This document shows positions 44,321 to 53,736 of a DNA stretch of 64,000 nt, piece by piece; the stretch's first letter is position 1, and each line of letters begins with the position of its first letter. This DNA comes from Ascidiimonas aurantiaca (GTDB lineage Bacteria > Bacteroidota > Bacteroidia > Flavobacteriales > Flavobacteriaceae). The notes below the pieces were generated by a model, which worked only from the letters and a program-made list of their open reading frames with translations, did no database searches and had not been told where the DNA came from. The stretch spans positions 203,971 to 267,970 of the forward strand of contig NZ_JBBEWR010000006.1 in assembly GCF_037646345.1 (NCBI RefSeq), written 5' to 3'. A program made the translations under genes and the position numbers.

Positions 44321-46675
44321 TTATTCGGTTTTTAAGCTGTTAACAGGGTTTGCTACAGCAGCTTTAATGGCCTGAAAGCTTACGGTGGCTAATGCGATAA
44401 GAACAGCTGCCATTCCTGCAATAATGAAAACCCATCCTTTAATATCAATTCTAAAGGAAAAACCCTTGAGCCAGTTATGCATAACTAACCAGGCAATAGG
44501 GGTAGCAATAATAATTGAGATCACAACGAGTTTTAGAAAATCTTTAGAAAGAAGCTTCACAATTTCGGTAACACTGGCGCCCAAAACTTTTCGTACGCCA
44601 ATTTCCTTACTTCGCTGTTCCGCAGTATAGGCGGCCAGCCCAAACAGTCCCAGACAGGAAATAAGAATGGCAAGAATGGCAAAAATCTGAGAGAGTTTGC
44701 CCACCAGTTGCTCGCTTTTAAATTTGTTGTTAAACGTTTCATCTACAAATGTATATTCAAAAGGAAAAGCCGGGTTGTGTTTTTTTAAGGTGGTTTCTAT
44801 TTTTGTCAATACACGTTCCATAGGCACTTGTGCATTTGCTTTAATGTATAAAAACCGGGCAAATTCATGGTTATTTAAGAACAATACTGGGTCACTTTTA
44901 GCATACATGTTTCCATACAAATAGTCTTTTATCACTCCTATTACTGTGTAGGTTTCATCCCAACGCCTTATGGTTTTTCCAAGTGCACTTCCTTCGCCCA
45001 TAAGTTTTGCAAAAGATTCGGTAATGATGGCATGAGTACTGTCTTTCGCTATGATCTCGCTAAAACCATGTCCTTCTATAATTTCCATACCTGATGTATT
45101 AAAGAAATCGGAACTTACATACCTGAAGGAGATGAGTACATCTTCTGTGTTAGTACCACCGGTCCAGGTTAATCCTGAACCATTATTACCTCCTGACAAA
45201 AACTGGGTATTACTCAAAGCCGTATTTTTCACGACACCGGAGTTTTTTAATTCTTGTTTGATCACTGAAAATTTTTGCTGAATGTCTCCATTGACATTTA
45301 CAGAGATCAGTTGGTCTTTTTCATACCCTAATTCCTGATTTTTTACATATTGTATTTGCTGATATACTAAAATGGTACTTATAATAAATACGATAGATAT
45401 AGTGAATTGACCCACTACCAGGCCCTTACGAATAAGAGAAGCTGATTTGTTAGATAACTTAACTCCTTTAAGTACTTCTACCGGTTTGAAAGATGATAAA
45501 TAAAACGCAGGATATAAACCTGCGAGGGTGCCGCACATAAGAGTAATGCTAAGTAAAGCCAGTATATGTACAGGGTTGGTAAAACCCAGAACCAGTTCTT
45601 TTTTAACGAGAATATTAAAATAAGGTATCAGTAAAGTTAACATAGCCACACTAACTATTGCTGCTATAGAGGCCATTAACATAGCTTCGGAAAGAAACTG
45701 GGTGATAAGTTGTGACCGTTCTGAACCAATGGCTTTTCTAACACCTACTTCATTGGCACGTTTTTCACTGCGTGCTGTGGCCAGGTTCATAAAGTTGATA
45801 CAGGCAATAAGGAGAATGATCATGGCAATAATTGAGAACAACCGTACATAGGTGATGCGGCCACCTACTTTCTTACCACTTTCAAATTTTGAACGCAGGT
45901 GCCAGTCTTTCATACTGTGAAGAAATGCATAGGTATCGGCATTATCGGTTTTTTGCTGAAGTATTTCACGTACAATGCCATCTACCGCAGCAAGATCTGC
46001 TTCAGGGGAAAGTTCTACAAAGGTATCTGAAAAATTATTTCCGTATTCTTTAGTCCATGCCAGATTCCCCCCAAAACGGTCAAAAGGAGCTACCCATTCA
46101 AAAGGGAAGCTCACGTTATTTGGTAGATCTTTAAAAACACCGCTCACCAGGTAATTATCCTGATCGTTCACTTTAATTACTTTGCCCAGGGCCTCCGTGT
46201 TTTTACCAAAAAGTGTTTGGGCCAAACCGGCAGAGATGACAATAGCTTCCGGGTTTTTAAAGGCCTCTTTAGCATTGCCCTCCAAAAACTGTAAACTAAA
46301 GATCTCCAGGAAATCCGGATCGGCATAACGCCCCGAACGACTCACAGCGTTATCTCCCACAGAAAATAAACATTCCTGATTGGTAGATCTGGTTGCTTTA
46401 TCTATTCCCGGAATTTCATCTTTCATTACCTGGGCAAGAGGCCCGGGTGTAGAGTAAAAGGTGCGCCATTCACCCTCATAGTTCTGATTGGTAGGCACAT
46501 AATATACCGTTTCTTTTTTCCCAAAAGTTTCATTGAAGTTTACTTCATCTTCTACCCAAAGAAAAATTAAGCTGGCACAGGTAATGCCAATAGCTAGGCC
46601 AAAAATATTTAAAAAACTGTAGCCTTTGTTTTTAAGTAAACTTCGGAGTGCTATTTTAAGATAGTTTTTAATCAT
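44321..46675 (-). CDS. Large FtsX-type ABC permease 3
   Basis: A 784-residue permease with a duplicated MacB_PCD-FtsX plan: N-terminal helix (about 20-42), periplasmic domain, FtsX helices with E-V-G-V-R-K-A-I-G-S (near 310), a central F-K-P-V-E-V-L-K-G link, a second helix and periplasmic domain, and C-terminal helices with K-E-I-G-V-R-K-V-L-G-A-S. It ends N-P-V-N-S-L-K-T-E. It is the third of three tandem paralogues, 23 bp after the previous one. Confidence 0.92.
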   Translation of the reverse strand: MIKNYLKIALRSLLKNKGYSFLNIFGLAIGITCASLIFLWVEDEVNFNETFGKKETVYYVPTNQNYEGEWRTFYSTPGPLAQVMKDEIPGIDKATRSTNQECLFSVGDNAVSRSGRYADPDFLEIFSLQFLEGNAKEAFKNPEAIVISAGLAQTLFGKNTEALGKVIKVNDQDNYLVSGVFKDLPNNVSFPFEWVAPFDRFGGNLAWTKEYGNNFSDTFVELSPEADLAAVDGIVREILQQKTDNADTYAFLHSMKDWHLRSKFESGKKVGGRITYVRLFSIIAMIILLIACINFMNLATARSEKRANEVGVRKAIGSERSQLITQFLSEAMLMASIAAIVSVAMLTLLIPYFNILVKKELVLGFTNPVHILALLSITLMCGTLAGLYPAFYLSSFKPVEVLKGVKLSNKSASLIRKGLVVGQFTISIVFIISTILVYQQIQYVKNQELGYEKDQLISVNVNGDIQQKFSVIKQELKNSGVVKNTALSNTQFLSGGNNGSGLTWTGGTNTEDVLISFRYVSSDFFNTSGMEIIEGHGFSEIIAKDSTHAIITESFAKLMGEGSALGKTIRRWDETYTVIGVIKDYLYGNMYAKSDPVLFLNNHEFARFLYIKANAQVPMERVLTKIETTLKKHNPAFPFEYTFVDETFNNKFKSEQLVGKLSQIFAILAILISCLGLFGLAAYTAEQRSKEIGVRKVLGASVTEIVKLLSKDFLKLVVISIIIATPIAWLVMHNWLKGFSFRIDIKGWVFIIAGMAAVLIALATVSFQAIKAAVANPVNSLKTE

Positions 46676-46698
46676 AATTTCTCGTTTTTTGAATAATG

Positions 46699-49104
46699 TT
46701 ACTCGGTACGGAGTGCTTTTACAGGGTTGGATGTGGCTGCTTTTAACGCGTGGTAGCCTATGGTGCCTAAGGTGGTTAAAATGGTAATTACGCCTGCAAT
46801 CACAAAAGCAGAGATCTGCGGTTCAACTCTATAAGCAAAATTCTCTAACCAACTCTCAGAGGCCCAATAGGCAACAGGTAAAGCTATACCTATGGCAACA
46901 CAAACAAGTACCAGAAAGTTTTTGCTTATTAGCATCATAATATTGCCCAGACTGGCACCTAAAATTTTACGTATGCCTATTTCTTTGGTACGTTGTACGG
47001 TACTAAAAGCTACTAATCCAAACAACCCTAAACATGCTAATATGATCGAAAGGCCTGCCGCTGTACTGAATAAAATGGAGTTTCGGGTTTCGGCCTTGTA
47101 CAGTGCATTATAATCTTCATCCAGAAAATGATAATTAAAGGGGCGGTCTGGTATTCGGTCAGTCCAAACAGTTTCCAGACCCTGTAATGTTTCCTGAATG
47201 TTCGCTCCTGCTATTCTTAGTATATAGTTTCTGGAGAAGTCTCGGGAGAGAAAGATCAATAAGGGCCCAACAGGTTCATGCAGGCTGCTAAAGTGAAAAT
47301 CTTCAATAACGCCTAGTATGGGACCCGGAACGCGCTTTTCTATAGTTTTGCCCACTGCATCTTCGGGTGTCCACCCAATGCGTTTTGCAAGGGTCTCGTT
47401 TATGAGGTAGGGTTCTCTGTATTCAGTATTCCCGGAATATACAGTATCCATTAGGGCGAAATCAGCTTTTATGAAATCCCGACCCGCTAATAAGGTCATA
47501 TCCATCGTTTTTATGAAATCTAAGTCTATAGGCATGGCTTTCACAGATATCTCGCGTTCACCCTCACCCTCAGTAGTTACATAAACCCCATCTGCCCACT
47601 TCACAAACTCTGGTGTTTCATAGGATGCAGTGACAGATTGCACGCCCTTTACCTGCAGAAACGCATCTTTAATAGATTCAAAACTATTCATCATAGTACC
47701 GCCAATAGGTAATACTACTACGTGATCTTTATTGTAACCCAGATCCTTACTCTGTATATAATCCATTTGTTTAATAATGATCAATGTGAAAGTGATAAGG
47801 AATATAGAAATAGCAAACTGTCCTACGATCAATGCCTTTTTAAGAGAACCGCTTTTTTGTGTTGAGGTAAACCCTTTTTTTAGAATAGCCATTACTTTGG
47901 TATTGGAGAGTACCAGTGCCGGATATAACCCGGCCAATGAACTTACCACCACACAAAACAACAGCAACAGGGAAATAGGCAGAGGCTGAAGCAGCTCTGA
48001 TATGGTAAATAATTGCCCGGTAATGGTATTGAAATAGGGAATAACCAAAATACTGATAATCAGAGCTAAAACGGTGGCAACAAAAGAGACTACCGTAGCC
48101 TCACTTATAAATTGGAAAAATACCTGTGCTTTATTGGCACCCATTACCTTGCGTATCCCTATTTCACCGCTTCGGGTGGTAGATTGGGCAGTTGCCAAAT
48201 TGGCATAATTAGCAATGGCAATAAGTAAGATGAGAATGGTTATTATTATATAAACATAAACATGAGTGATGCTTCCATTAGGTTCAAAACCTGCTAAATC
48301 CGATTTTAGATGAACGTCCAGAATAGGTTCTAAATAATATTTTAAATAGTCACCTTTATCCAGTCTGGCTTCTTTTTTAACCAGATCAGTATCCATATAC
48401 CGGGCAATTTGTTGTTGTATCTGGTCTTTGTCGTTGCCATTATGTAACAAAAAATAGGTGATCCAGTTGGCGGTCCACCATTGTTCCTTTTGAACGTTGG
48501 GGCCTATATTCAAAAATTGAGTAACAAAGTCAAACTTTATCTGAGAGTTTTTCGGGCTGTCTTCACAGATGCCTGACACTACCATATCTTTACCCGCAAT
48601 GTTAATAGTTTGGTTGATAGGGTTATAAGTATCAAAATATTTTTTGGCCATAGACTCGGTTAGTACAATTTTATTGGGTGCGTCCAAAACGGTAGAAGGA
48701 TTGCCCTGTACTAAGTTGAATGAGAATATTTTAAAGAAGGAAGGGTCTGCGTACAGAATTCTATTTTCGGTAAATACCTTTGTTCCGTTTTTTACAATTC
48801 CCTGATTTACAAAGGTCCTTACATAGTCTTCAATGCCTGGAAGTTGCCTGGTTAATTCAGGTCCTACTTTGGTACCTGTTACAGCCGTAGTGTTGATGTC
48901 ATTAGAAAACTTATATTCTGCGGTGGCCCTGACAATTCGATCAGATTTTTCATGAAATGAATCATAGGTTAACTCGCTGGCAATGTAGAGAGTAATCAAT
49001 ACACACGCAGCAAGCCCAATAGATAAGCCAAAAATATTGATAACGGTGTATAGCTTATTTTTCTTGAGGTTCCTTAATGCTATTTTGAAATAATTCCTGA
49101 TCAT
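46699..49104 (-). CDS. Large FtsX-type ABC permease 2
   Basis: An 801-residue paralogue of its neighbours with the same duplicated plan; coupling motifs E-I-G-I-R-K-V-M-G-A (near 315) and K-E-I-G-I-R-K-I-L-G-A-S (near 695), ending N-P-V-K-A-L-R-T-E. The non-identical coupling helices of the three permeases would allow mixed dimers, with either ATPase. It is preceded by a leader nearly identical to that of permease 1. Confidence 0.92.
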   Translation of the reverse strand: MIRNYFKIALRNLKKNKLYTVINIFGLSIGLAACVLITLYIASELTYDSFHEKSDRIVRATAEYKFSNDINTTAVTGTKVGPELTRQLPGIEDYVRTFVNQGIVKNGTKVFTENRILYADPSFFKIFSFNLVQGNPSTVLDAPNKIVLTESMAKKYFDTYNPINQTINIAGKDMVVSGICEDSPKNSQIKFDFVTQFLNIGPNVQKEQWWTANWITYFLLHNGNDKDQIQQQIARYMDTDLVKKEARLDKGDYLKYYLEPILDVHLKSDLAGFEPNGSITHVYVYIIITILILLIAIANYANLATAQSTTRSGEIGIRKVMGANKAQVFFQFISEATVVSFVATVLALIISILVIPYFNTITGQLFTISELLQPLPISLLLLFCVVVSSLAGLYPALVLSNTKVMAILKKGFTSTQKSGSLKKALIVGQFAISIFLITFTLIIIKQMDYIQSKDLGYNKDHVVVLPIGGTMMNSFESIKDAFLQVKGVQSVTASYETPEFVKWADGVYVTTEGEGEREISVKAMPIDLDFIKTMDMTLLAGRDFIKADFALMDTVYSGNTEYREPYLINETLAKRIGWTPEDAVGKTIEKRVPGPILGVIEDFHFSSLHEPVGPLLIFLSRDFSRNYILRIAGANIQETLQGLETVWTDRIPDRPFNYHFLDEDYNALYKAETRNSILFSTAAGLSIILACLGLFGLVAFSTVQRTKEIGIRKILGASLGNIMMLISKNFLVLVCVAIGIALPVAYWASESWLENFAYRVEPQISAFVIAGVITILTTLGTIGYHALKAATSNPVKALRTE

Positions 49105-49128
49105 AACAGTTCGTTTTTTAATGATGAC

Positions 49129-51522
49129 TTATTCGGTTCTTAAGGAATCTACCGGATTGGCAACTGCTGCTTTCACGGCCTGTACACTTATGGTAACAAG
49201 TGTGATAAGTAAAGCGCCTGAGCAGGCAATGGCGAAAACGGTCCAGGAAATATCAATACGATAGCTGAATTTTTGTAACCATTGCGACATCATATAATAA
49301 GCAATAGGAGATCCTATAATTAAAGCAATGACTACCAGGCTAATAAGGTCTCTGGAAAGCAGGAGCCACAATTGGCTTACAGAAGCTCCTAAGATCTTGC
49401 GAACCCCGATTTCTTTAGTACGTTGTTCAGCAACGAATGAAGCCAGCCCGAACAAACCGAGGCAACTGATAAAAATAGCCAGCAGGGTGAATATTTTAGC
49501 CAGGCTTGCCAGGCGTTCTTCAGATCTGAACTTTATACCAAACTGTTCATCAACAAACTGATACTCAAAAGGAATACCGGGAAAGTTGGTTTTAAAGGTC
49601 TTCTCAACCTGAGCCAGATTGTCACGAAGGCTTCGCTCTGGGTTGAGTCGCAGATTGTAAAAACTGGCATTGTTAAACTTGTCAAATGCATAGAAAGCCT
49701 GTTTTACCGGTTCATAGGGAGATTGCACGATCATATCTTCTATAACCCCTATTATTTTAAGAGGCGTTGCATTGGGATTATTAAAACGTATTAATTTACC
49801 TATGGGGTCTTTAATTCCCATATATTTAACTGCGGTTTCATTAAGGATGACGGCGTTCGAATCTGTTGGGAATTCTCTGGAAAACCCTCTTCCGGCCACT
49901 ATTTTTGCATCCATCGCCTTTACAAATTCATAAGAAACTGAGGTGTATGCAAAATCTTCCTGAAAACCTTCGGGCTTACCTTCCCAGGAATACCCACCCC
50001 GGTTAGACCAGACCTCGGTAGCAGGGCCACTGGAAGTAGCCATTTCCAGCACGCCACCAGACTCTATAAATTGATTGCGCATAAGGTCTGCCTTGCCTAT
50101 AAACTCACCACTCATTACGGGTAATTGAATAAGCCCTTCTTTTTTATAACCTACCGGGCGATCTTTAGAATATTGTATTTGATTCATAACCAGCATAGTG
50201 CCAATGATAAGGGCTACTGATATCGTGAATTGTACAACCACCAGGATCTTTCTGGGTAAAGCGGCAAAACGGCCGGCTTTAAAAGTTCCTTTTAGTACCG
50301 TTACAGGATTAAAAGAAGACAAATAAACGGCAGGATAGCTCCCCGCAAGAAACGCAGTGGCCAGAACAAACAATAAAGAAATACCCCAAAACTGAAAGTT
50401 AAACCACGGAAAAGTAATTGTTTTTCTTGCCAGATCATTAAAGGGGTCAAGAGAAAGCAGTACAATTCCTATGGCGAGAACAAAAGAGAGCAGCACAACT
50501 AGAAAAGACTCGCTTAAAAACTGAAATATAAGCTGGCCCCTATGAGAACCTATAGATTTTCTGATACCCACCTCTGTGGCACGCTTTTCAGAACGTGCCG
50601 TACTAAGGTTCACGAAATTTATACATGCCAGTAATAAAATGAAGAAACCAATAATACCCAGTAACCACACATTTTCAATACGTCCACCCGTTTGCACACC
50701 ATTTTCAAAATCAGCACGTAAATACCAGTCTTCCATAGGGAAAAGAAACAACTGAGGGTTAAACTCGGCTTCTTCGGGAGCTCGGTCTTTTTTAACATCT
50801 TTTATCTTTGCGGTAACCGCATCCATAGTAGTATTATCATTGACCTGTACAAAAAGCTGAAATGAGTTGTTGCCCCACTGGTCTTTAGCGTCCTCCAGCC
50901 AGGGCTGTAAAGAAATATACAGTTCCCAGGGAATCAGGTAATCCATATCATTAAAAGAATTGTTTTCAGGAATATCTTCATAAACAGCGGTTACAATAAC
51001 ATCAGTCTCATTGTTAATACGTATGGTTTTTCCAATAGCATTTTCATCCGCAAAAAGAGCTTTTGCCATAGATTGAGATAACATAATGGAGAACTTTTCA
51101 TCCAGCCCGTTTTTTATGCCCTCTTGTATGTTGAGATCCAGCATATACGGTGCGCCTTTCTGCATGCAGTTTCCGGTTGCGTTGATAACCTTTTCTCCAT
51201 ATTTAAGATAGCGTGGCTCAGTCCAGGAAGACATTATGATATGCTTAAAGTTATCACTGTGATCTTCACGTAAAGCAAACTCTAAAGGCCTGGGAACAGA
51301 GGGGCCTGTACCTGTATTACCGTTGCTGGTTTCATGCTGAAAGATCTGGGCAATTTGTGATTTGTTGGTGAAATAGTTATTATGGGTCAACTCATCTGTA
51401 ACCCACAGACCAATTATGATAGTAGCGGCCATACCAATAGCAAGTCCTGAAATATTGATAAAAGAATACACTTTGTTTTTCAGAAGATTTCTTAAAGCTA
51501 CTTTCAGATAATTTTTAAACAT
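49129..51522 (-). CDS. Large FtsX-type ABC permease 1
   Basis: A 797-residue duplicated MacB_PCD-FtsX permease. N-terminal Y-L-K-V-A-L-R-N-L-L-K-N-K and first helix, coupling motif E-V-G-I-R-K-S-I-G-S (near 310), the linker F-N-P-V-T-V-L-K-G, a second half with K-E-I-G-V-R-K-I-L-G-A-S, and the ending N-P-V-D-S-L-R-T-E. It follows the canonical ATPase by 44 bp. The three permeases clearly arose by tandem duplication. Confidence 0.92.
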   Translation of the reverse strand: MFKNYLKVALRNLLKNKVYSFINISGLAIGMAATIIIGLWVTDELTHNNYFTNKSQIAQIFQHETSNGNTGTGPSVPRPLEFALREDHSDNFKHIIMSSWTEPRYLKYGEKVINATGNCMQKGAPYMLDLNIQEGIKNGLDEKFSIMLSQSMAKALFADENAIGKTIRINNETDVIVTAVYEDIPENNSFNDMDYLIPWELYISLQPWLEDAKDQWGNNSFQLFVQVNDNTTMDAVTAKIKDVKKDRAPEEAEFNPQLFLFPMEDWYLRADFENGVQTGGRIENVWLLGIIGFFILLLACINFVNLSTARSEKRATEVGIRKSIGSHRGQLIFQFLSESFLVVLLSFVLAIGIVLLSLDPFNDLARKTITFPWFNFQFWGISLLFVLATAFLAGSYPAVYLSSFNPVTVLKGTFKAGRFAALPRKILVVVQFTISVALIIGTMLVMNQIQYSKDRPVGYKKEGLIQLPVMSGEFIGKADLMRNQFIESGGVLEMATSSGPATEVWSNRGGYSWEGKPEGFQEDFAYTSVSYEFVKAMDAKIVAGRGFSREFPTDSNAVILNETAVKYMGIKDPIGKLIRFNNPNATPLKIIGVIEDMIVQSPYEPVKQAFYAFDKFNNASFYNLRLNPERSLRDNLAQVEKTFKTNFPGIPFEYQFVDEQFGIKFRSEERLASLAKIFTLLAIFISCLGLFGLASFVAEQRTKEIGVRKILGASVSQLWLLLSRDLISLVVIALIIGSPIAYYMMSQWLQKFSYRIDISWTVFAIACSGALLITLVTISVQAVKAAVANPVDSLRTE

Positions 51523-51566
51523 AACTGTTTGTTTTTTGATGATTTTTTTCAGTTGAAGCCTGAATA

Positions 51567-52247
51567 TTATGATATTAAGACGTTCTCAGTTACTTTTTGG
51601 CCGTCTAGCATGCGTATAATGCGATGGCTGTATTTGGCATCGTGCTCACTGTGAGTTACCATGATGATCGTGGTTCCTGCTTCGTTTAGATCAATAAGGA
51701 GATCCATTACCTCATTACCATTGGTACTGTCAAGGTTACCGGTAGGCTCATCTGCCAGTATTAACTTGGGATTATTAACTACGGCACGTGCTACCGCTAC
51801 ACGTTGCTGTTGCCCACCGGATAATTGTTGCGGAAAATGATTCCTGCGGTGCATGATCTGCATCTTTTCCAAAACAGCTTCTACTCTGGCTTTGCGTTCG
51901 GCCGGTTTAACACCGGTATAGATCAACGGGAGTTCAACATTTTCAAAAACCGTGAGTTCATCAATAAGATTAAAACTTTGAAAAACAAAACCAATGTTTT
52001 GTTTACGTAGATCAGAACGCCTGCGCTCACTGTAATGGGCTACTTCTTCTCCGTTAAATTTAAAGCTGCCGCCATCGGGGTTATCCAGTAGTCCTAAAAT
52101 GTTCAATAAAGTAGATTTACCACATCCTGAAGGCCCCATGATAGCTACAAACTCTCCCTTTTTTACTTCAAAAGACAGTTTGTTTAAAGCGATGGTCTGT
52201 ACTTCTTCTGTTTTATAAAATTTCTCTAAATCTGTTATTTGTATCAT
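51567..52247 (-). CDS. ABC transporter ATPase (canonical), MacB/LolD type
   Basis: A 226-residue ATPase with all canonical motifs: Walker A G-P-S-G-C-G-K-S-T (38-46), Q-loop F-Q-S-F-N-L, L-S-G-G-Q-Q-Q-R-V-A, Walker B L-I-L-A-D-E-P-T-G, D-loop N-L-D-S-T and V-T-H-S-E-H. It is the second gene of the efflux operon, 28 bp after the adaptor, and the most likely energiser of the three permeases. Confidence 0.94.
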   Translation of the reverse strand: MIQITDLEKFYKTEEVQTIALNKLSFEVKKGEFVAIMGPSGCGKSTLLNILGLLDNPDGGSFKFNGEEVAHYSERRRSDLRKQNIGFVFQSFNLIDELTVFENVELPLIYTGVKPAERKARVEAVLEKMQIMHRRNHFPQQLSGGQQQRVAVARAVVNNPKLILADEPTGNLDSTNGNEVMDLLIDLNEAGTTIIMVTHSEHDAKYSHRIIRMLDGQKVTENVLIS

Positions 52248-52275
52248 GATGTCGTATTTTTATGATCGGTTCCTT

Positions 52276-53526
52276 TTATTTTATTGTTAATTCTTCTATA
52301 TCGCCATATGAATCATAGCTTGAGGTTATTACCTTATCTCCTTCATTGAGTCCTTCCAATACCTCATAAAATTCTGTATTTTGACTCCCCAGTCGTATAT
52401 CAACCTTATAGGCAGTGCTGCCACTTTTATCTACTTTAAATATCCAGTTACCTCCGGTTTTTTGGAAAAAACCTCCTTTAGGTACTAACAAGGCCTGCTT
52501 TTCGGCACTTAAAGCCACCCGTATTTGCAGATTTTGCCCCCGGCGAATGCCTTCAGGAATTTCTCCTTTAAAATGCATATCTACCTGAAAACGCCCGTTA
52601 GTAACCTGGGTAAATACCTTTTTAATGACCAGGGTATAGGTTTGCCCGTTATAGGTAAACGTTCCTTCTTGTCCGTTGTAGATCCTGGTAATATAATGTT
52701 CATCAATATCCACACGTACTTTAAAACCACTTAATACGTCTATTTGCCCCAGGCGCGTTCCCTTAGTGATAGATTGTCCTATCTCTGCCTCTAAAGAAGT
52801 TAACTGGCCGTCAACAGGGGCCCGAACTACCAGATCTCCTACTTTCTTACGCATAAGCTCCAAGGCACTTTGCGTACGGCTATAGGAACTTTCTGCCTGT
52901 GCAATTTCCTGTTTTACGGCTAAGGAGTCTTCGCGTAAGATCTCTTTGGTTAAATGCATACGTTGCTTCTGGTAGTTATAATCATTTAAAGACGATTCAT
53001 AATCCTGCCGGCCAATGGCTCCTTTGTCATACAGGCTTTTGTTTAGCTCATACAAACGTTTTGATTCGATAAGTGTATTTTCCACATCGGTAAACTGGTT
53101 GAGCCTGTCAATGGTGTTTTGACGTGCGGCATTTTGAGAGATCTGCATTTGTGTTAATAAATTATATACTGCTGTTTCCTGATTGACAAGACTTAATTCC
53201 AGGTCAGTATTAGATAATCTTAAAATAGGCTCTCCCTTTTTCATAATGGTACCGTCTTCAACAAATTTCTCTTCTACACGGCCCCCTTCCAAAGCATCCA
53301 GATAAATGGTAGTAATGGGTAAAACTATACCGTTGACGGGAATGTTTTCCTGAAAAATATCATTGGTAATAGTATTTATGGAAATACGTTCTTTATTTAC
53401 GTTTAATTTAGAGCCTCCACGGGTATTGAAGATCACAAAACCTATAAGAACAACAATAGCCAGTACACCTGCGGCCAGTAATACTCTTGATCTTGAAAAT
53501 TGCTTTTTTTGAATTGGAACGTCCAT
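52276..53526 (-). CDS. HlyD-family periplasmic adaptor
   Basis: A 416-residue membrane-fusion protein: one N-terminal membrane helix (about 16-35), lipoyl half-motifs (G-G-R-V-E-E-K near 80 and R-A-P-V-D-G-Q-L near 240), a long coiled-coil hairpin between them (about 105-230), then barrel and proximal domains with a typical ending (E-G-L-N-E-G-D-K-V-I-T-S-S). It is the first gene of the operon, facing the NtrC-type regulator across a 210-bp divergent control region. Confidence 0.93.
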   Translation of the reverse strand: MDVPIQKKQFSRSRVLLAAGVLAIVVLIGFVIFNTRGGSKLNVNKERISINTITNDIFQENIPVNGIVLPITTIYLDALEGGRVEEKFVEDGTIMKKGEPILRLSNTDLELSLVNQETAVYNLLTQMQISQNAARQNTIDRLNQFTDVENTLIESKRLYELNKSLYDKGAIGRQDYESSLNDYNYQKQRMHLTKEILREDSLAVKQEIAQAESSYSRTQSALELMRKKVGDLVVRAPVDGQLTSLEAEIGQSITKGTRLGQIDVLSGFKVRVDIDEHYITRIYNGQEGTFTYNGQTYTLVIKKVFTQVTNGRFQVDMHFKGEIPEGIRRGQNLQIRVALSAEKQALLVPKGGFFQKTGGNWIFKVDKSGSTAYKVDIRLGSQNTEFYEVLEGLNEGDKVITSSYDSYGDIEELTIK

Positions 53527-53620
53527 TATTGTTTTTTTTGTTTCATATTTACTTTAGAGAAGATGATGCCAAAAAATTAAATAATTGATAATCAGCAACT
53601 TATTTTTTATCTTAAAAATA

Positions 53621-53645
53621 AAAGTGTTCGGTTTTGATACACTTT
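53621..53645. promoter_or_regulatory. Inverted repeat in the divergent control region
   Basis: AAAGTGT (53621-53627) and ACACTTT (53639-53645) are perfect arms around 11 bp, about halfway between the divergent adaptor and regulator starts. It is a plausible binding site for the NtrC-type regulator, which normally binds such dyads well upstream of its promoter. A possible promoter for the regulator itself is TTG 53702-53704 with TAATATTG 53723-53730. Confidence 0.4.
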
Positions 53646-53736
53646 ATGTTCGAAAACAACACACCTGAAAAGCAGAAGTATTTGCCTGTTGATTAATTTT
53701 TTTGAAGCTGATTATAATATTGTAATATTGTACATT

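Noticed and set aside
44385..45281. Plus-strand open frames opposite the large permeases
   Set aside because: Shadows of real minus-strand genes with no recognisable domains.
53527..53736. A sigma-54 promoter (GG-N10-GC) for the efflux operon
   Set aside because: The best candidates on the minus strand either lack the -12 GC (TTTGGCATC site) or have 11 instead of 10 bases between GG and GC (AGGCAAATACTTCTGC site).
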